DNA of 64,000 nt, taken from the NCBI RefSeq assembly GCF_039831995.1, contig NZ_JBDOIO010000004.1, positions 744,001 to 808,000 of the forward strand, given 5' to 3'. The notes under the pieces were generated by a model, which was given only the letters and a program-made list of their open reading frames with translations, was not told the origin of the DNA and searched no databases. Below, in pieces: positions 48,572 through 56,936 of the stretch. This DNA is from Paenibacillus pabuli. GTDB lineage: Bacteria; Bacillota; Bacilli; Paenibacillales; Paenibacillaceae. Each line of letters begins with the position of its first letter. Position 1 is the first letter of the stretch. The translations under genes were made by a program, and so were the position numbers.

Positions 48572-48702
48572 AGTTCCAGATCCCCTTTATCGTTTCATGG
48601 TTGATAGTATGTATAATTGCTTTAGTATAGGGGCGAATTGTTAAGCCAAAGTTAGCGAATCAGAGCATTTGTGTAAAACATGCCGTGCTTTATATCCAAG
48701 TG

Positions 48703-48744
48703 AAAAAGCCTACTGGCAGAGCTGAGCTCTGTCCAATAGGCTTT
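48703..48744 (-). terminator. Terminator of SDR gene
   Basis: On the minus strand AAAGCCTA..GGACAGAGCT / AGCTCTGCC..TAGGCTTT is followed by TTTC. It lies 50 bases past the SDR stop. Confidence 0.75.
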
Positions 48745-48795
48745 ACTTGCTTACTTGCTTGGTGGTGTTTGGAAACCTTGTGGAAATGTACTGAC

Positions 48796-49578
48796 TTAGA
48801 ACCAGCGGCTCAGGTCTGGATATCCGGTAGTTGCCCAAGCTCCATCTACTATGAGGCTGGAACCGGACACATATCCTGCGTCATCGCTTGCAAGGAACAG
48901 GGCAGGTCCCGTCATTTCTTCCGGCTGTGCAGCACGTTTCATTGGAATCCGCTCCATATAGGCTTCTTTGATATCTGCATTGGAGAGCAGTTCCGCAGTT
49001 AATGGTGTATCGATGAGGCCGGGTAGAATGGCATTAACGCGAATTCCGTTACGCGCCATTTCGAGTGCTCCGTTCTTGGTGAGCATTTCGACACCGGCTT
49101 TGGCAGAGGCATAGGCCGATCCGGCATACATGGGCACGTGGGAGTTGAGGGGGGCCACGTTTACGATGGCTCCGCCACCATGTTTAGCCATCTCAAGGGC
49201 TTCATGTTTCATGCTCAGGAAGACGCCTTTCATGCATAGATCCACGGTGAAGTCCCAATCTTTCTCCGAGAGTTCCGTAATGACGCCTGCACGGGATGCG
49301 CCTGCCACATTAAAGGCCAGATCGAGTTTGCCAAATTGTTTGACGGCGGCACTCACCATTTCTTCAATATCGTTTTCAACGGTCACATTGGCTTTAACGC
49401 CGAAGAACCGTTCCCCGAGTTCACCCTGAATGGCGTCCAGACGTTCTGTATTCAGATCGGCGGCAACGACGGAAGCTCCTTCTTGGACAAGCCTTCTCGC
49501 AATGGCATAACCGATACCGGATGCCGCACCTGTAACAACCGCCACTTTACCTGCAAATCGATTCTCAAACGTATTCAT
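48796..49578 (-). CDS. SDR family protein with altered catalytic residues
   Basis: A 260-residue short-chain dehydrogenase/reductase. The cofactor motif is TGAASGIG (16-23), with Asp41 suggesting NAD preference. The catalytic Tyr156-X3-Lys160 is present (SAYASAK). The usual tetrad Asn is Cys115 (VDLCMKGVF) and the usual catalytic Ser, 13 residues before the Tyr, is Pro143 (NVAPLNS). Both changes were checked at codon level (TGC, CCC). Ser146 nearby might compensate. ATG 49578 follows AAAGGAG. It is divergent from a LysR gene that probably regulates it. Confidence 0.88.
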   Translation of the reverse strand: MNTFENRFAGKVAVVTGAASGIGYAIARRLVQEGASVVAADLNTERLDAIQGELGERFFGVKANVTVENDIEEMVSAAVKQFGKLDLAFNVAGASRAGVITELSEKDWDFTVDLCMKGVFLSMKHEALEMAKHGGGAIVNVAPLNSHVPMYAGSAYASAKAGVEMLTKNGALEMARNGIRVNAILPGLIDTPLTAELLSNADIKEAYMERIPMKRAAQPEEMTGPALFLASDDAGYVSGSSLIVDGAWATTGYPDLSRWF

Positions 49579-49637
49579 ATGTAGCACTCCTTTGTTGGTT
49601 AAAATAAAATGATTTCGCTTACATTCATCTTCAATCC

Positions 49638-49685
49638 AAGTATACTTAATTTTATGATTCATGTATATTTAACAAAAATACACTT
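49638..49685. promoter_or_regulatory. Operator-like palindromes between SDR and LysR genes
   Basis: A perfect palindrome AAGTATACTT (49638-49647) and a related AATACACTT (49677-49685) lie in the 146-base divergent intergenic region, consistent with LysR binding sites. Confidence 0.45.
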
Positions 49686-49724
49686 AGCTTAAAATTAATT
49701 AATGTAAGGGTTGGGAAATGAACG

Positions 49725-50618
49725 ATGAATCTGGAACAAATGGTGTATGTGCTTGAAGTTGAAAAGACCAAATCAATTACCATTGCTGCTGCAACATTGT
49801 CGGTTACGCAGTCTACCATCAGTCAGGCGATAACACGCCTGGAGCATGAACTGGGCATGCAATTGTTCAGCCGTTCCCGTAACGGTGCATATGTATTGGA
49901 ACAGGCCAAGCCTATTTTAGGCAAAATGAAATCCGTTGTGGATACGGTCCAGAACATCAAGGAGGATGCCCAGTATATTGGGGAGTCGATCCATGGAGAA
50001 CTCCGATTGTCAGCCATACCTGGAGGGGTTCCCGGCATTATACCTACCATTGCGAGTATGAAGAAACGGTATCCGGATCTGAAGTTTGAGCTGTCCGAAA
50101 GTGCTGCCCGCAATATTATCAGAGATGTACGTAACAAGCAGGTCGATCTCGGTCTAATCGCTCTGTATACAGATGATATGGAGCAGCATCTGGAAGGGCT
50201 GGATTTTGTTCCGATTGATGAAGGGGTGATGCGTGCCTGTGTGAATCATACCAATCGCTTGGCAGGCAAAAAATCGATTACCATGCGTGAGCTGAAAGAT
50301 GAGACACTGGTGTTATTTAATGACGAATTGGTGGATTTGTTTGTAGGGGAGCTTTCACAGGCGGTGGGAGAGGTGAATGTACTGTTCCGAACGAATAACT
50401 CCGAAGTGGTCAATGCTGCACTCGCCCAGCTGGATGCGGTGACGATCGGTCATGAATACTCCTTCACCCATGACAGAAGTGTTCTGCATCATGACTTCTC
50501 CATCCTGGAAATTGAAGGTGTACAGCGTGCGATTTCCATTGGCTGGGTTATGCGTGAGAGCAAATCGCCCAATCTCATCGTCAAGCGGTTTCTGGATCGA
50601 TTTCAGTATGAGGGGTAA
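49725..50618 (+). CDS. LysR family transcriptional regulator
   Basis: A 297-residue LysR protein. The N-terminal winged helix reads SITIAAATLSVTQSTISQAI and LGMQLFSRSRNGAYV. The ligand-binding domain starts near GELRLSAIPGGVPGIIP. It is transcribed away from the SDR gene, the classical arrangement for a LysR regulator and its target. The ribosome binding site (GGGTTGGG) is weak. Confidence 0.9.
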   Translation: MNLEQMVYVLEVEKTKSITIAAATLSVTQSTISQAITRLEHELGMQLFSRSRNGAYVLEQAKPILGKMKSVVDTVQNIKEDAQYIGESIHGELRLSAIPGGVPGIIPTIASMKKRYPDLKFELSESAARNIIRDVRNKQVDLGLIALYTDDMEQHLEGLDFVPIDEGVMRACVNHTNRLAGKKSITMRELKDETLVLFNDELVDLFVGELSQAVGEVNVLFRTNNSEVVNAALAQLDAVTIGHEYSFTHDRSVLHHDFSILEIEGVQRAISIGWVMRESKSPNLIVKRFLDRFQYEG

Positions 50619-50728
50619 CGTTGGCGAGGGGAACACCCATGGCATCGGATGCGTTAGCTTTAGTTTATCAGAAGGTAGCAGGATAGATGAGTTCGTCATT
50701 CCGTAGAATTAGTCAGTGAAAGTCAAAA

Positions 50729-50745
50729 GGTTAAAAAAGGTCAAA
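50729..50745 (+). promoter_or_regulatory. CtsR-like direct repeat
   Basis: GGTTAAA-AAA-GGTCAAA fits the CtsR heptad repeat (GGTCAAA, 3-base spacer) with one mismatch, and another AGTCAAA lies at 50721-50727. It is upstream of hsp20 but about 80 bases before the promoter, and the region is A-rich, so chance is possible. Confidence 0.4.
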
Positions 50746-50822
50746 ATAAAAGAAAGAAGAACCTATTTCACACCAGTAAGCCATGATGAGAAAATTTTGT
50801 TTTTTTTCGCCGTTTTCGCCTT

Positions 50823-50852
50823 TTGAGCATCATCCACAAAGAGGATTATAAT
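50823..50852 (+). promoter_or_regulatory. Promoter of hsp20
   Basis: TTGAGC, 18 bases, TATAAT, about 50 bases before the start codon. Confidence 0.65.
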
Positions 50853-50901
50853 AATCCATGTAAGCAACAACAAACCAATCACATACAAGGAGATGATGTT
50901 C

Positions 50902-51345
50902 ATGTTTGATCTGATCCCGTTTCGTAAACGAAATGAAGACCTGTTCGGACACATGCTGAAATCCTTCAATGATATGGTTGACAGCCCATGGGTTTCTCCC
51001 TTTGGAACCGGCAGCCAGCCATTCCGGACGGATATCCGTGAAGAAGAGGGTAAGTATTTAATTGAGGCAGATCTTCCAGGTATCGCCAAGCAGGATATTG
51101 ATATTCAGGTTCAGGGCAATGAACTGATCATCCGTGCCAAACGCAATGAGTTTCATGAACAGAAGGATGATTCCAACCGGATCATTCGGCAGGAGCGTCG
51201 ATCAGGTGAATTCCTCCGGCGTTTCTATGTGGAACACATTGATGAGGAGAATATCAAGGCCAGATTGGAAGATGGCGTGCTGAAGCTTGAAATTCCGAAA
51301 CGTTCAGGGGATGATCATACCCGCAGACGTATTCAGATAGATTAA
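50902..51345 (+). CDS. Small heat shock protein (Hsp20)
   Basis: A 147-residue alpha-crystallin-type chaperone that holds unfolding proteins. N-terminal FDLIPFRKRNEDLFGHML, then the core FRTDIREEEGKYLIEADLPG, GNELIIRAKR and GEFLRRFYV, and the terminal motif LEDGVLKLEIPK. ATG 50902 was chosen because AAGGAG (50887-50892) is 9 bases upstream; two earlier ATGs abut the site. A terminator follows. Confidence 0.93.
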   Translation: MFDLIPFRKRNEDLFGHMLKSFNDMVDSPWVSPFGTGSQPFRTDIREEEGKYLIEADLPGIAKQDIDIQVQGNELIIRAKRNEFHEQKDDSNRIIRQERRSGEFLRRFYVEHIDEENIKARLEDGVLKLEIPKRSGDDHTRRRIQID

Positions 51346-51378
51346 TGATTGAATATGCAGAACGCCAGCATTTGTAAA

Positions 51379-51457
51379 AGGATCCCTCAAGGAGATGGAA
51401 TGGAGAAGACGGTAGTCAGATTGTTTTCTCCATGCCATCCCTTGGGGGATTTTTTTT
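51379..51457 (+). terminator. Rho-independent terminator of hsp20
   Basis: Long stem ATCCCTCAAGG..GATGG..ATGGAGAA / TTCTCCAT..CCATC..CCTTGGGGGAT followed by TTTTTTT. Confidence 0.85.
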
Positions 51458-51471
51458 ATCTCATTGAAGTT

Positions 51472-52032
51472 CTATGATTTCTCTGCCGCGGCCAGCATGA
51501 GCTTGTAAATTTGGCGGGTCGTGTTGATATTCCTGACCGTCATATATTTGTAGACGGAGGAACCGACAAGCTTGTTCATCCCGCTGCGCGGGGCATCTTC
51601 CCTGCTTACCGAATACAAGATGGCTCCGGTAACGTATATCAATGTACCGACTTCCGGTTTAAGGGGCAGCTTGTCCAAAACCGAGACGTCATTGACCTCA
51701 TCCCAGAGAAACATCACGTCACTCTTTGCCTGATCATCATTGGTCCATTCCTCGGGCAGAGCCTGAAGCACGGTCTGCATTTCATCCATATTGCGCACTA
51801 CAACCCGAATTTCTAAGCCGAACTCAGCAGCAATGGCCTGCTCCAGTATCTTGGATATCTCGACGTTAGCCTGAATGCGTTCCTGCTGATCGGCAAAGAT
51901 AATGTTGCCCGTATTAATGTACGTCACGACATCCAGCATACCTGCCTGCTCAAATGTTTCTTTCAGCTGCTTCATATTGATCTTATTGTTCCCGCCTACA
52001 TTAATCCCCCGAAGCAAAGCAACATAAATCAT
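51472..52032 (-). CDS. DUF1697 family protein
   Basis: A 186-residue protein beginning YVALLRGINVGGNNKINMKQ and continuing VVTYINTGNIIF, the DUF1697 hallmark. The C-terminal RSGMNKLVGSSVYKYMTVRN is also typical. The biochemical function of the family is unknown. ATG follows AAGGGGGAAG. Confidence 0.92.
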   Translation of the reverse strand: MIYVALLRGINVGGNNKINMKQLKETFEQAGMLDVVTYINTGNIIFADQQERIQANVEISKILEQAIAAEFGLEIRVVVRNMDEMQTVLQALPEEWTNDDQAKSDVMFLWDEVNDVSVLDKLPLKPEVGTLIYVTGAILYSVSREDAPRSGMNKLVGSSVYKYMTVRNINTTRQIYKLMLAAAEKS

Positions 52033-52144
52033 AGTCTTCCCCCTTGTTCACCAGAGATAAATTCGTCGTGAATAGTGTAGTACACATCATTAATCGGTTA
52101 GCCAAGCCGTACTCCCGATCAGGGTTATTCTACGCTCCCGTGTT

Positions 52145-52795
52145 TTAACGAAGCGATAAATACTCAACTAGGTGTGCGGTGTACTCTGCGCCAAGCAGAT
52201 CAACCAATAAAGGTTCTACATGCTCCAAATATTCGGGCTTGGTTTCATATGTCTCTTCATCCTTCACTTCTCCGCCATAGGAGTGTGCCGCTTCAATCAG
52301 GATGGCGAGCGCAGCGAACAGGTCGGACAATGAATCGGCAATACGCCGGGGCTCTCCGCCTTCAAAGGCAGCATACACAGGTGAGTTGACCTCGTTTGTA
52401 TCCACAATCAATGGATCATCATTGAAATTGGCAATGACAACGTGATTTGCTTTCCAGGAGGGAGACTCCACATATGGCTCATTCCTGCCGATCCAGCGGT
52501 AACCCTGCTGCTGGCGGTGCAGATGTTCGGGGGCAACAAAGGATAACAGGGCCGCATCACCAATTTCCACGGCCGCACTTTTCATTTTGAGTGTCCCTTC
52601 AGCTTTTACATCTCTCATTTCATAATGGGTGTACAAATACATAAGCTCAGGTGAGAGCGGTATCCGCTTGTCCACTTCGGGCTGGTAAGGCTGTTCGCGG
52701 GGGCGCAGATCATGTTGTCTGAAAAGTCCGTAAGCTTCATTGTATAAATCCTGCTGTTCAACAAACTGTTTTAAGGCAGCGTCCAGTTTTTGCAT
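52145..52795 (-). CDS. SUKH (SMI1/KNR4)-like protein
   Basis: A 216-residue soluble protein. IPLSPELMYLYTHYEMRDV is a SUKH-like start, and HVVIANFNDDPLIVDTNEVN SPVYAAF followed by RIADSLSDLFAALAILIEA matches the later half of that fold. An immunity-type or protein-binding role is likely but unproven. ATG 52795 follows AGGAGG; the frame extends upstream without a site. Confidence 0.7.
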   Translation of the reverse strand: MQKLDAALKQFVEQQDLYNEAYGLFRQHDLRPREQPYQPEVDKRIPLSPELMYLYTHYEMRDVKAEGTLKMKSAAVEIGDAALLSFVAPEHLHRQQQGYRWIGRNEPYVESPSWKANHVVIANFNDDPLIVDTNEVNSPVYAAFEGGEPRRIADSLSDLFAALAILIEAAHSYGGEVKDEETYETKPEYLEHVEPLLVDLLGAEYTAHLVEYLSLR

Positions 52796-52998
52796 GGCTT
52801 TAATTCCTCCTGATGTTGTGAATGTCATGTTATGTATAGGATCCAGGATCCAGTCATCATAGAAATTATACTATATCAAAATGGCAAAAGCTTACAACCT
52901 GTGGAGGATGGCCTGGGTGCAATGGAGCAGTAGGAATATCAAGAGGCCTACTTCAGACCCAATTTGATAAGAAATCGAGAAAAAGAGAATTGAAGGCG

Positions 52999-53027
52999 TT
53001 TACATCAATAAATAGACATGCTATACT
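52999..53027 (+). promoter_or_regulatory. Promoter of DUF1593 lipoprotein
   Basis: TTTACA, 17 bases, TATACT, ending 13 bases before the antiterminator. The rest of 52796-53210 holds only this leader. Confidence 0.7.
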
Positions 53028-53040
53028 TTTTTTCAAATAA

Positions 53041-53069
53041 GGATTGTTACTGTTTCGGCAGGCAAAACC
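53041..53069 (+). promoter_or_regulatory. LicT-type antiterminator (RAT 4)
   Basis: GGATTGTTACTG ... CAGGCAAAACC, identical at both ends to RAT 1 and RAT 2 in the bgl locus 28 kb away. It implies LicT control of the downstream lipoprotein. Confidence 0.9.
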
Positions 53070-53124
53070 TGAACATCAATATGCGTGGATTCTGTCCACG
53101 GCGTATTCATGTTTGGGTTTTTTG
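53065..53124 (+). terminator. Conditional terminator before DUF1593 lipoprotein
   Basis: AAAACCTGAACAT / ATGTTTGGGTTTTTT with an inner AATATGCGTGG / CCACGGCGTATT stem; the 5' arm overlaps RAT 4. Confidence 0.85.
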
Positions 53125-53210
53125 GCATTCAGGCGGTCCATATTAAGGAATAGGAAAGCGCGCGCTGGTCATTCCCACACACCTCATGCTGAACAAGAAA
53201 GGGGAACATT

Positions 53211-54845
53211 ATGAACAAGAGAAAATGGCTGAATGTATTCGCTGCAGGTTTTATCAGTAGTATTCTGGTGATTAGTGGATGCGCATCCAAAACACCTCAA
53301 GCAGCAAGTGAGACACCGAACCAGGCAGCAGAACAGGAAGAGAGCAATAATCAGAAAACGGCAAAGAGTGAAACAGCTAAAGGAAGAACCGTTATTACGA
53401 CCGATGGTGAAGTTGATGATATGAACTCGGTCATCCGTTTTTTGCTGTATTCCAATGAAATGGATCTGGCCGGCATTGTGCTGACCAGTTCGGTTTATCA
53501 TTACGCAGGTGATAAAGAAGCGGGAATTGAACCATTCCGTTGGACAGGTACACAGTGGGTATACGATATGATCGATGCTTATGGTGAGATTTATCCGAAC
53601 TTGTCCAAACACGCGGATGGTTATCCGGAACCCGAGCAGCTTCGTGCCATGACCAAAATCGGGAATATCTCCGATAAAGGCGAGATGGAGAAAGAAACGG
53701 AAGGCTCCGAATTTCTTCAGGCCCTTTTCCTTGACGATGATCCCCGTGATCTGATTGTTCAAACCTGGGGTGGCACCAATACAACGGCAAGAGCGCTGAA
53801 ATCCATTGAAGAGCAGTACAAAGACACGGCAGAGTGGGAAACCATCCGCAAAAAGGTCAGTGATAAACTGGTGCTGTACATCATCCTCGACCAAGATGAC
53901 AGTTATAACGAATATATTGCGAAGAACTGGCCGGACATCCGCATTTTGAATGACCAGTCGAACTTCTGGCATTTTGCGTATGCGTGGAAGATGCATGCCG
54001 AAGAAGTAAACAGCAAGCTGCATGGGGACTGGATGATCAAAAACATTCTGGATGGACATGGCAAGCTGCTGGATATGTATGCTTCCATGGGTGATGGCAA
54101 AATGATTGAAGGCGAGCTGGACGAAGAACAGCGCGGAAGTGACGCGTATCTTAAAAACAATCCGCAATATGATAAATACGACTTTATCTCCGAGGGGGAT
54201 TCCCCTTCGTTTTTCTATCTGATTGATAACGGACTTCGCAGTATGGAGGATCCTTCCTACGGCGGTTGGGGCGGACGATTCGGCGCAGTGAATGACAAGC
54301 TGTTCAGAAACAATGTGCTCGATTATGATCCGTATACGAAACGATATGAGGCCGAGTATTCCCTGATGAGATGGTTTGATGATATTCAGGACGATTTTGC
54401 GGCTCGTGCAGACTGGGCTGTTGCAGATACCTATGAAGGAGCCAACCATAACCCGACGCTGACCGTTAAGGAAGGACTCGATCTGTCCGTCAGTGCGGGT
54501 GAGCAAGTAACACTCAATGCCGAAGCGAAGGACCCGGATGGCAATCAATTGACCTATAAATGGTGGAGATATTTTGAAGCAGACACGTATGAGGATGCCA
54601 TAGTAGAGCAGAACCAAGTGGAGAAGGAGGTCGTAGGAGACCTGCTGCTTGGATTGCATCGGGAGCTGGCGAAGGATGAACAGGTAGATACGATCAAACT
54701 GGAAGGCAGTGACACGAGCACGGTGACATTCACCGTACCTGAGGATGCCAAATCCGGGGACACGATTCATATCGTGGCCGAGGTACAGGATGATGGCGAG
54801 CATCAGCTGAAACATTATCAACGTGTCATTTTGACCGTAAAATAA
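53211..54845 (+). CDS. DUF1593 lipoprotein, nucleoside-hydrolase-like
   Basis: A 544-residue lipoprotein (lipobox VISGC, Cys24) with a Gln/Glu-rich linker. The DUF1593 N-terminal domain starts VITTDGEVDDMNSVIRFLLY, an Asp-rich motif shared with the nucleoside-hydrolase fold. It continues with FEGWGGRFG-like GGWGGRFGAVND. The C-terminal about 100 residues (AEAKDPDGNQLTYKWWRYFE) are the Ig-like DUF1593 tail. It likely acts on a glycoside at the cell surface, which fits its LicT-type leader. ATG follows AAAGGGG. Confidence 0.88.
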   Translation: MNKRKWLNVFAAGFISSILVISGCASKTPQAASETPNQAAEQEESNNQKTAKSETAKGRTVITTDGEVDDMNSVIRFLLYSNEMDLAGIVLTSSVYHYAGDKEAGIEPFRWTGTQWVYDMIDAYGEIYPNLSKHADGYPEPEQLRAMTKIGNISDKGEMEKETEGSEFLQALFLDDDPRDLIVQTWGGTNTTARALKSIEEQYKDTAEWETIRKKVSDKLVLYIILDQDDSYNEYIAKNWPDIRILNDQSNFWHFAYAWKMHAEEVNSKLHGDWMIKNILDGHGKLLDMYASMGDGKMIEGELDEEQRGSDAYLKNNPQYDKYDFISEGDSPSFFYLIDNGLRSMEDPSYGGWGGRFGAVNDKLFRNNVLDYDPYTKRYEAEYSLMRWFDDIQDDFAARADWAVADTYEGANHNPTLTVKEGLDLSVSAGEQVTLNAEAKDPDGNQLTYKWWRYFEADTYEDAIVEQNQVEKEVVGDLLLGLHRELAKDEQVDTIKLEGSDTSTVTFTVPEDAKSGDTIHIVAEVQDDGEHQLKHYQRVILTVK

Positions 54846-54877
54846 CGTACAGGCAGCCTGAGCTAAAAGCATATTAC

Positions 54878-54926
54878 AAAAGAGGAGCGGTCTCCACAGC
54901 AGAAACATGGAGATACGCTCCTCTTA
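54878..54926 (-). terminator. Terminator of MFS-tetR operon
   Basis: On the minus strand AAGAGGAGCG / CGCTCCTCTT with inner TCTCCA / TGGAGA is followed by TTGTAAT. It may also end the convergent DUF1593 transcript. Confidence 0.75.
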
Positions 54927-54949
54927 GCTTGCAAGGTAAACCGGATTCG

Positions 54950-55513
54950 CTAGCGGCGAATGCCTGTCCAGAACACATTCCAGGCAATGGCGAGTGCGTG
55001 TTCATAAGATTGTCTGGTCTCATATACGAGCTGTACATCCAGTCCATCCAATAGTGTGACATAAGCCACTGTAGCTTCCTCGGGGTTTAGACGGATGTCC
55101 TCATGTTTGGCAAACACGGCAGCGAGCTCGGCTTTGAGCGTGCCAAGATATGTACGATACTGCGCGAGTACAAAATCATGAACCTCAAGCGGAGTAATAA
55201 AGGACAGAATGTACATAAAAGCCACATTCGGATGAGTCAGGAATCTGTTTTTATGGTCAAGCAAAAAGTTGTACAATTGCTGCTCCAAAGGCAGTTCATT
55301 CGCTTCCAGGAAGAAGTCTTTAACGAATTGCTGTTCCTCCTGAACCACTTCCTCATAGAGTTCAAGCAGCAGCGCCTTTTTGGTCGGATAATGGTAAGCA
55401 AGGGATTGCTTGCGAATGCCGGCCTCTTCGGCGATCTGTGCCATCTTGGTTCCCTCGTAACCCAGACGATTGAAATGTTGGATGGCAATGTCCTTGATAC
55501 GTTGTTTACTCAA
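54950..55513 (-). CDS. TetR family regulator
   Basis: A 187-residue repressor. The helix-turn-helix is at about 5-45 (IAIQHFNRLGYEGTKMAQIA, RKQSLAYHYPTKKALL). TTG 55513 lies 6-7 bases after GGAGG inside the end of the MFS gene, and the two genes overlap by 8 bases. It is therefore the second gene of the operon and probably represses it through the operator at 56775-56788. Confidence 0.9.
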   Translation of the reverse strand: MSKQRIKDIAIQHFNRLGYEGTKMAQIAEEAGIRKQSLAYHYPTKKALLLELYEEVVQEEQQFVKDFFLEANELPLEQQLYNFLLDHKNRFLTHPNVAFMYILSFITPLEVHDFVLAQYRTYLGTLKAELAAVFAKHEDIRLNPEEATVAYVTLLDGLDVQLVYETRQSYEHALAIAWNVFWTGIRR

Positions 55514-56720
55514 TGTCTACCTCCAATGAATAATCTTCAGCTCTCCGTTGTTTCCGGGAGTATACCAGATATAACAGGATATATACCACAAAAATGCCTA
55601 TGGCAATATCATACACCACTGTATAGGAAAATGCTGAAGCAATCATACCAAGAAGCAGTGAACCGCCGCCAATGCCCAGATCGAAGAAATTGAAGAAAGA
55701 AGCCATGGCATTCTCATGTTCATGCTCGTCCACCAAGTTGACACACCAGGTCTGAATTGCCGGGAAGATCGCTCCGAATCCGAATCCGTACAAGGCACCG
55801 GCAATGAGGAAATGGATGTTAGTTTGGGCGATTGTCAGAACGAAAAGTCCAACGATTGCGAATACGGCAGATGGCAGCAGTACGGAACCCGGGCCCAATC
55901 GATCGAACATTTTCCCGGAGAACAATCGGACCACGAAACTCGCAATAGCCACAATGAAGAAAAACCAGGCTACATTATCGAAACCTCTCTCTGCCGCAAA
56001 CAAAGCCACAAACGACATGATCGAACCGGCAGCCACGCCGACTAGCATAATCAGCAGAGAAGGAAAGAGCACCTTTTTTTCGATTAGCTTGATCTTAGGT
56101 GTATGGGAACCCGATAGGTCCGCACCTGATTCCGTTTGTGGTTTTCTTGATACAAATATCGCCATGATCAGAGCGAGAAGCAGGATGCACATGCCACCCA
56201 TGAACAGACTTTGATAATTGTACTTATACAACAGACTGGTTCCGATCAATGGACCAATGGATATGGCTACGGTCTCTCCTACACCGAAATACCCCATGCC
56301 TTCACCCCTGCGATCCCGGGGTATGTTTTCTGTAGCAATCGTTGCAAAATATGTCGTAGCCAAACCAAATCCGAATCCGTGGATTACCCGTAATATCAAA
56401 ATCATCCAAATACCTGACGATAGGTAGTATGAACCTGTGGTTAATGCACATATGATTATGCCGATGAGCAAGAGGAACTTTTTGTCCATCCGCGTTGCAA
56501 GCACCGAAGTGAAAGGGCGAACCAGGATGGCTGAAAACATGAAGATACCTGTCACCAGGCCAATCTGTGAAGCATCGCCGCCAAGCGTTGAAACGAATAG
56601 CGGCAAGGTTGGTAACAGCATTTCAAAGGCCATGAACAATAAAGCGTTAGCCAGCATGATAAAAATAAAAGATCTTCCCCACAATTTCAGAGGTGTAGTT
56701 CCATTTCCAAGGGTAGTCAT
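55506..56720 (-). CDS. MFS transporter
   Basis: A 404-residue, 12-helix major facilitator. Motif A-like DKKFLLLIG follows LVRPFTSVLATRM, and RVIHGFGFGLATTYFATIAT and PRDRRGEGMGYFGVGETVA are typical of drug-efflux-type members. The co-encoded TetR regulator supports an efflux role. ATG follows GGAGG. Confidence 0.92.
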   Translation of the reverse strand: MTTLGNGTTPLKLWGRSFIFIMLANALLFMAFEMLLPTLPLFVSTLGGDASQIGLVTGIFMFSAILVRPFTSVLATRMDKKFLLLIGIIICALTTGSYYLSSGIWMILILRVIHGFGFGLATTYFATIATENIPRDRRGEGMGYFGVGETVAISIGPLIGTSLLYKYNYQSLFMGGMCILLLALIMAIFVSRKPQTESGADLSGSHTPKIKLIEKKVLFPSLLIMLVGVAAGSIMSFVALFAAERGFDNVAWFFFIVAIASFVVRLFSGKMFDRLGPGSVLLPSAVFAIVGLFVLTIAQTNIHFLIAGALYGFGFGAIFPAIQTWCVNLVDEHEHENAMASFFNFFDLGIGGGSLLLGMIASAFSYTVVYDIAIGIFVVYILLYLVYSRKQRRAEDYSLEVDIE

Positions 56721-56767
56721 CCATCTTCCTCCACTTTGTTATCTCTGTCGCGCGACATGTTGAACTG

Positions 56768-56796
56768 ATATTACCTGACGATAGTCAGATTGTAAA
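56768..56796 (-). promoter_or_regulatory. MFS-tetR promoter with operator in spacer
   Basis: On the minus strand TTTACA (56796-56791), 17 bases, TAATAT (56773-56768). The spacer contains the inverted repeat CTGAC-TATC-GTCAG (56788-56775), a typical TetR operator position. Confidence 0.75.
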
Positions 56797-56826
56797 GAGT
56801 TTTATAATTTGCAGAAATGTGAATCT

Positions 56827-56890
56827 AATTCACGATTTCAACAAGTGAATTAATATTTTTAATTCATATTCCAACATTTTCCGATATAAT
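56827..56890 (+). promoter_or_regulatory. Promoter of rsbQ-like gene with upstream repeat
   Basis: TTCATA (56863-56868), 16 bases, TATAAT (56885-56890). Upstream is a perfect AATTCAC-N11-GTGAATT inverted repeat (56827-56851). Confidence 0.55.
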
Positions 56891-56936
56891 AGCCACATAT
56901 GAAGCGGATGGAAAATACCTCAGAGAGGTGAGTGTG

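Noticed and set aside
53184..54908. 574-codon open frame on the minus strand
   Set aside because: It is antisense to the DUF1593 lipoprotein, which has a lipobox, ribosome binding site and clear family motifs; the antisense product is Phe/Ile/His-rich without any motif.
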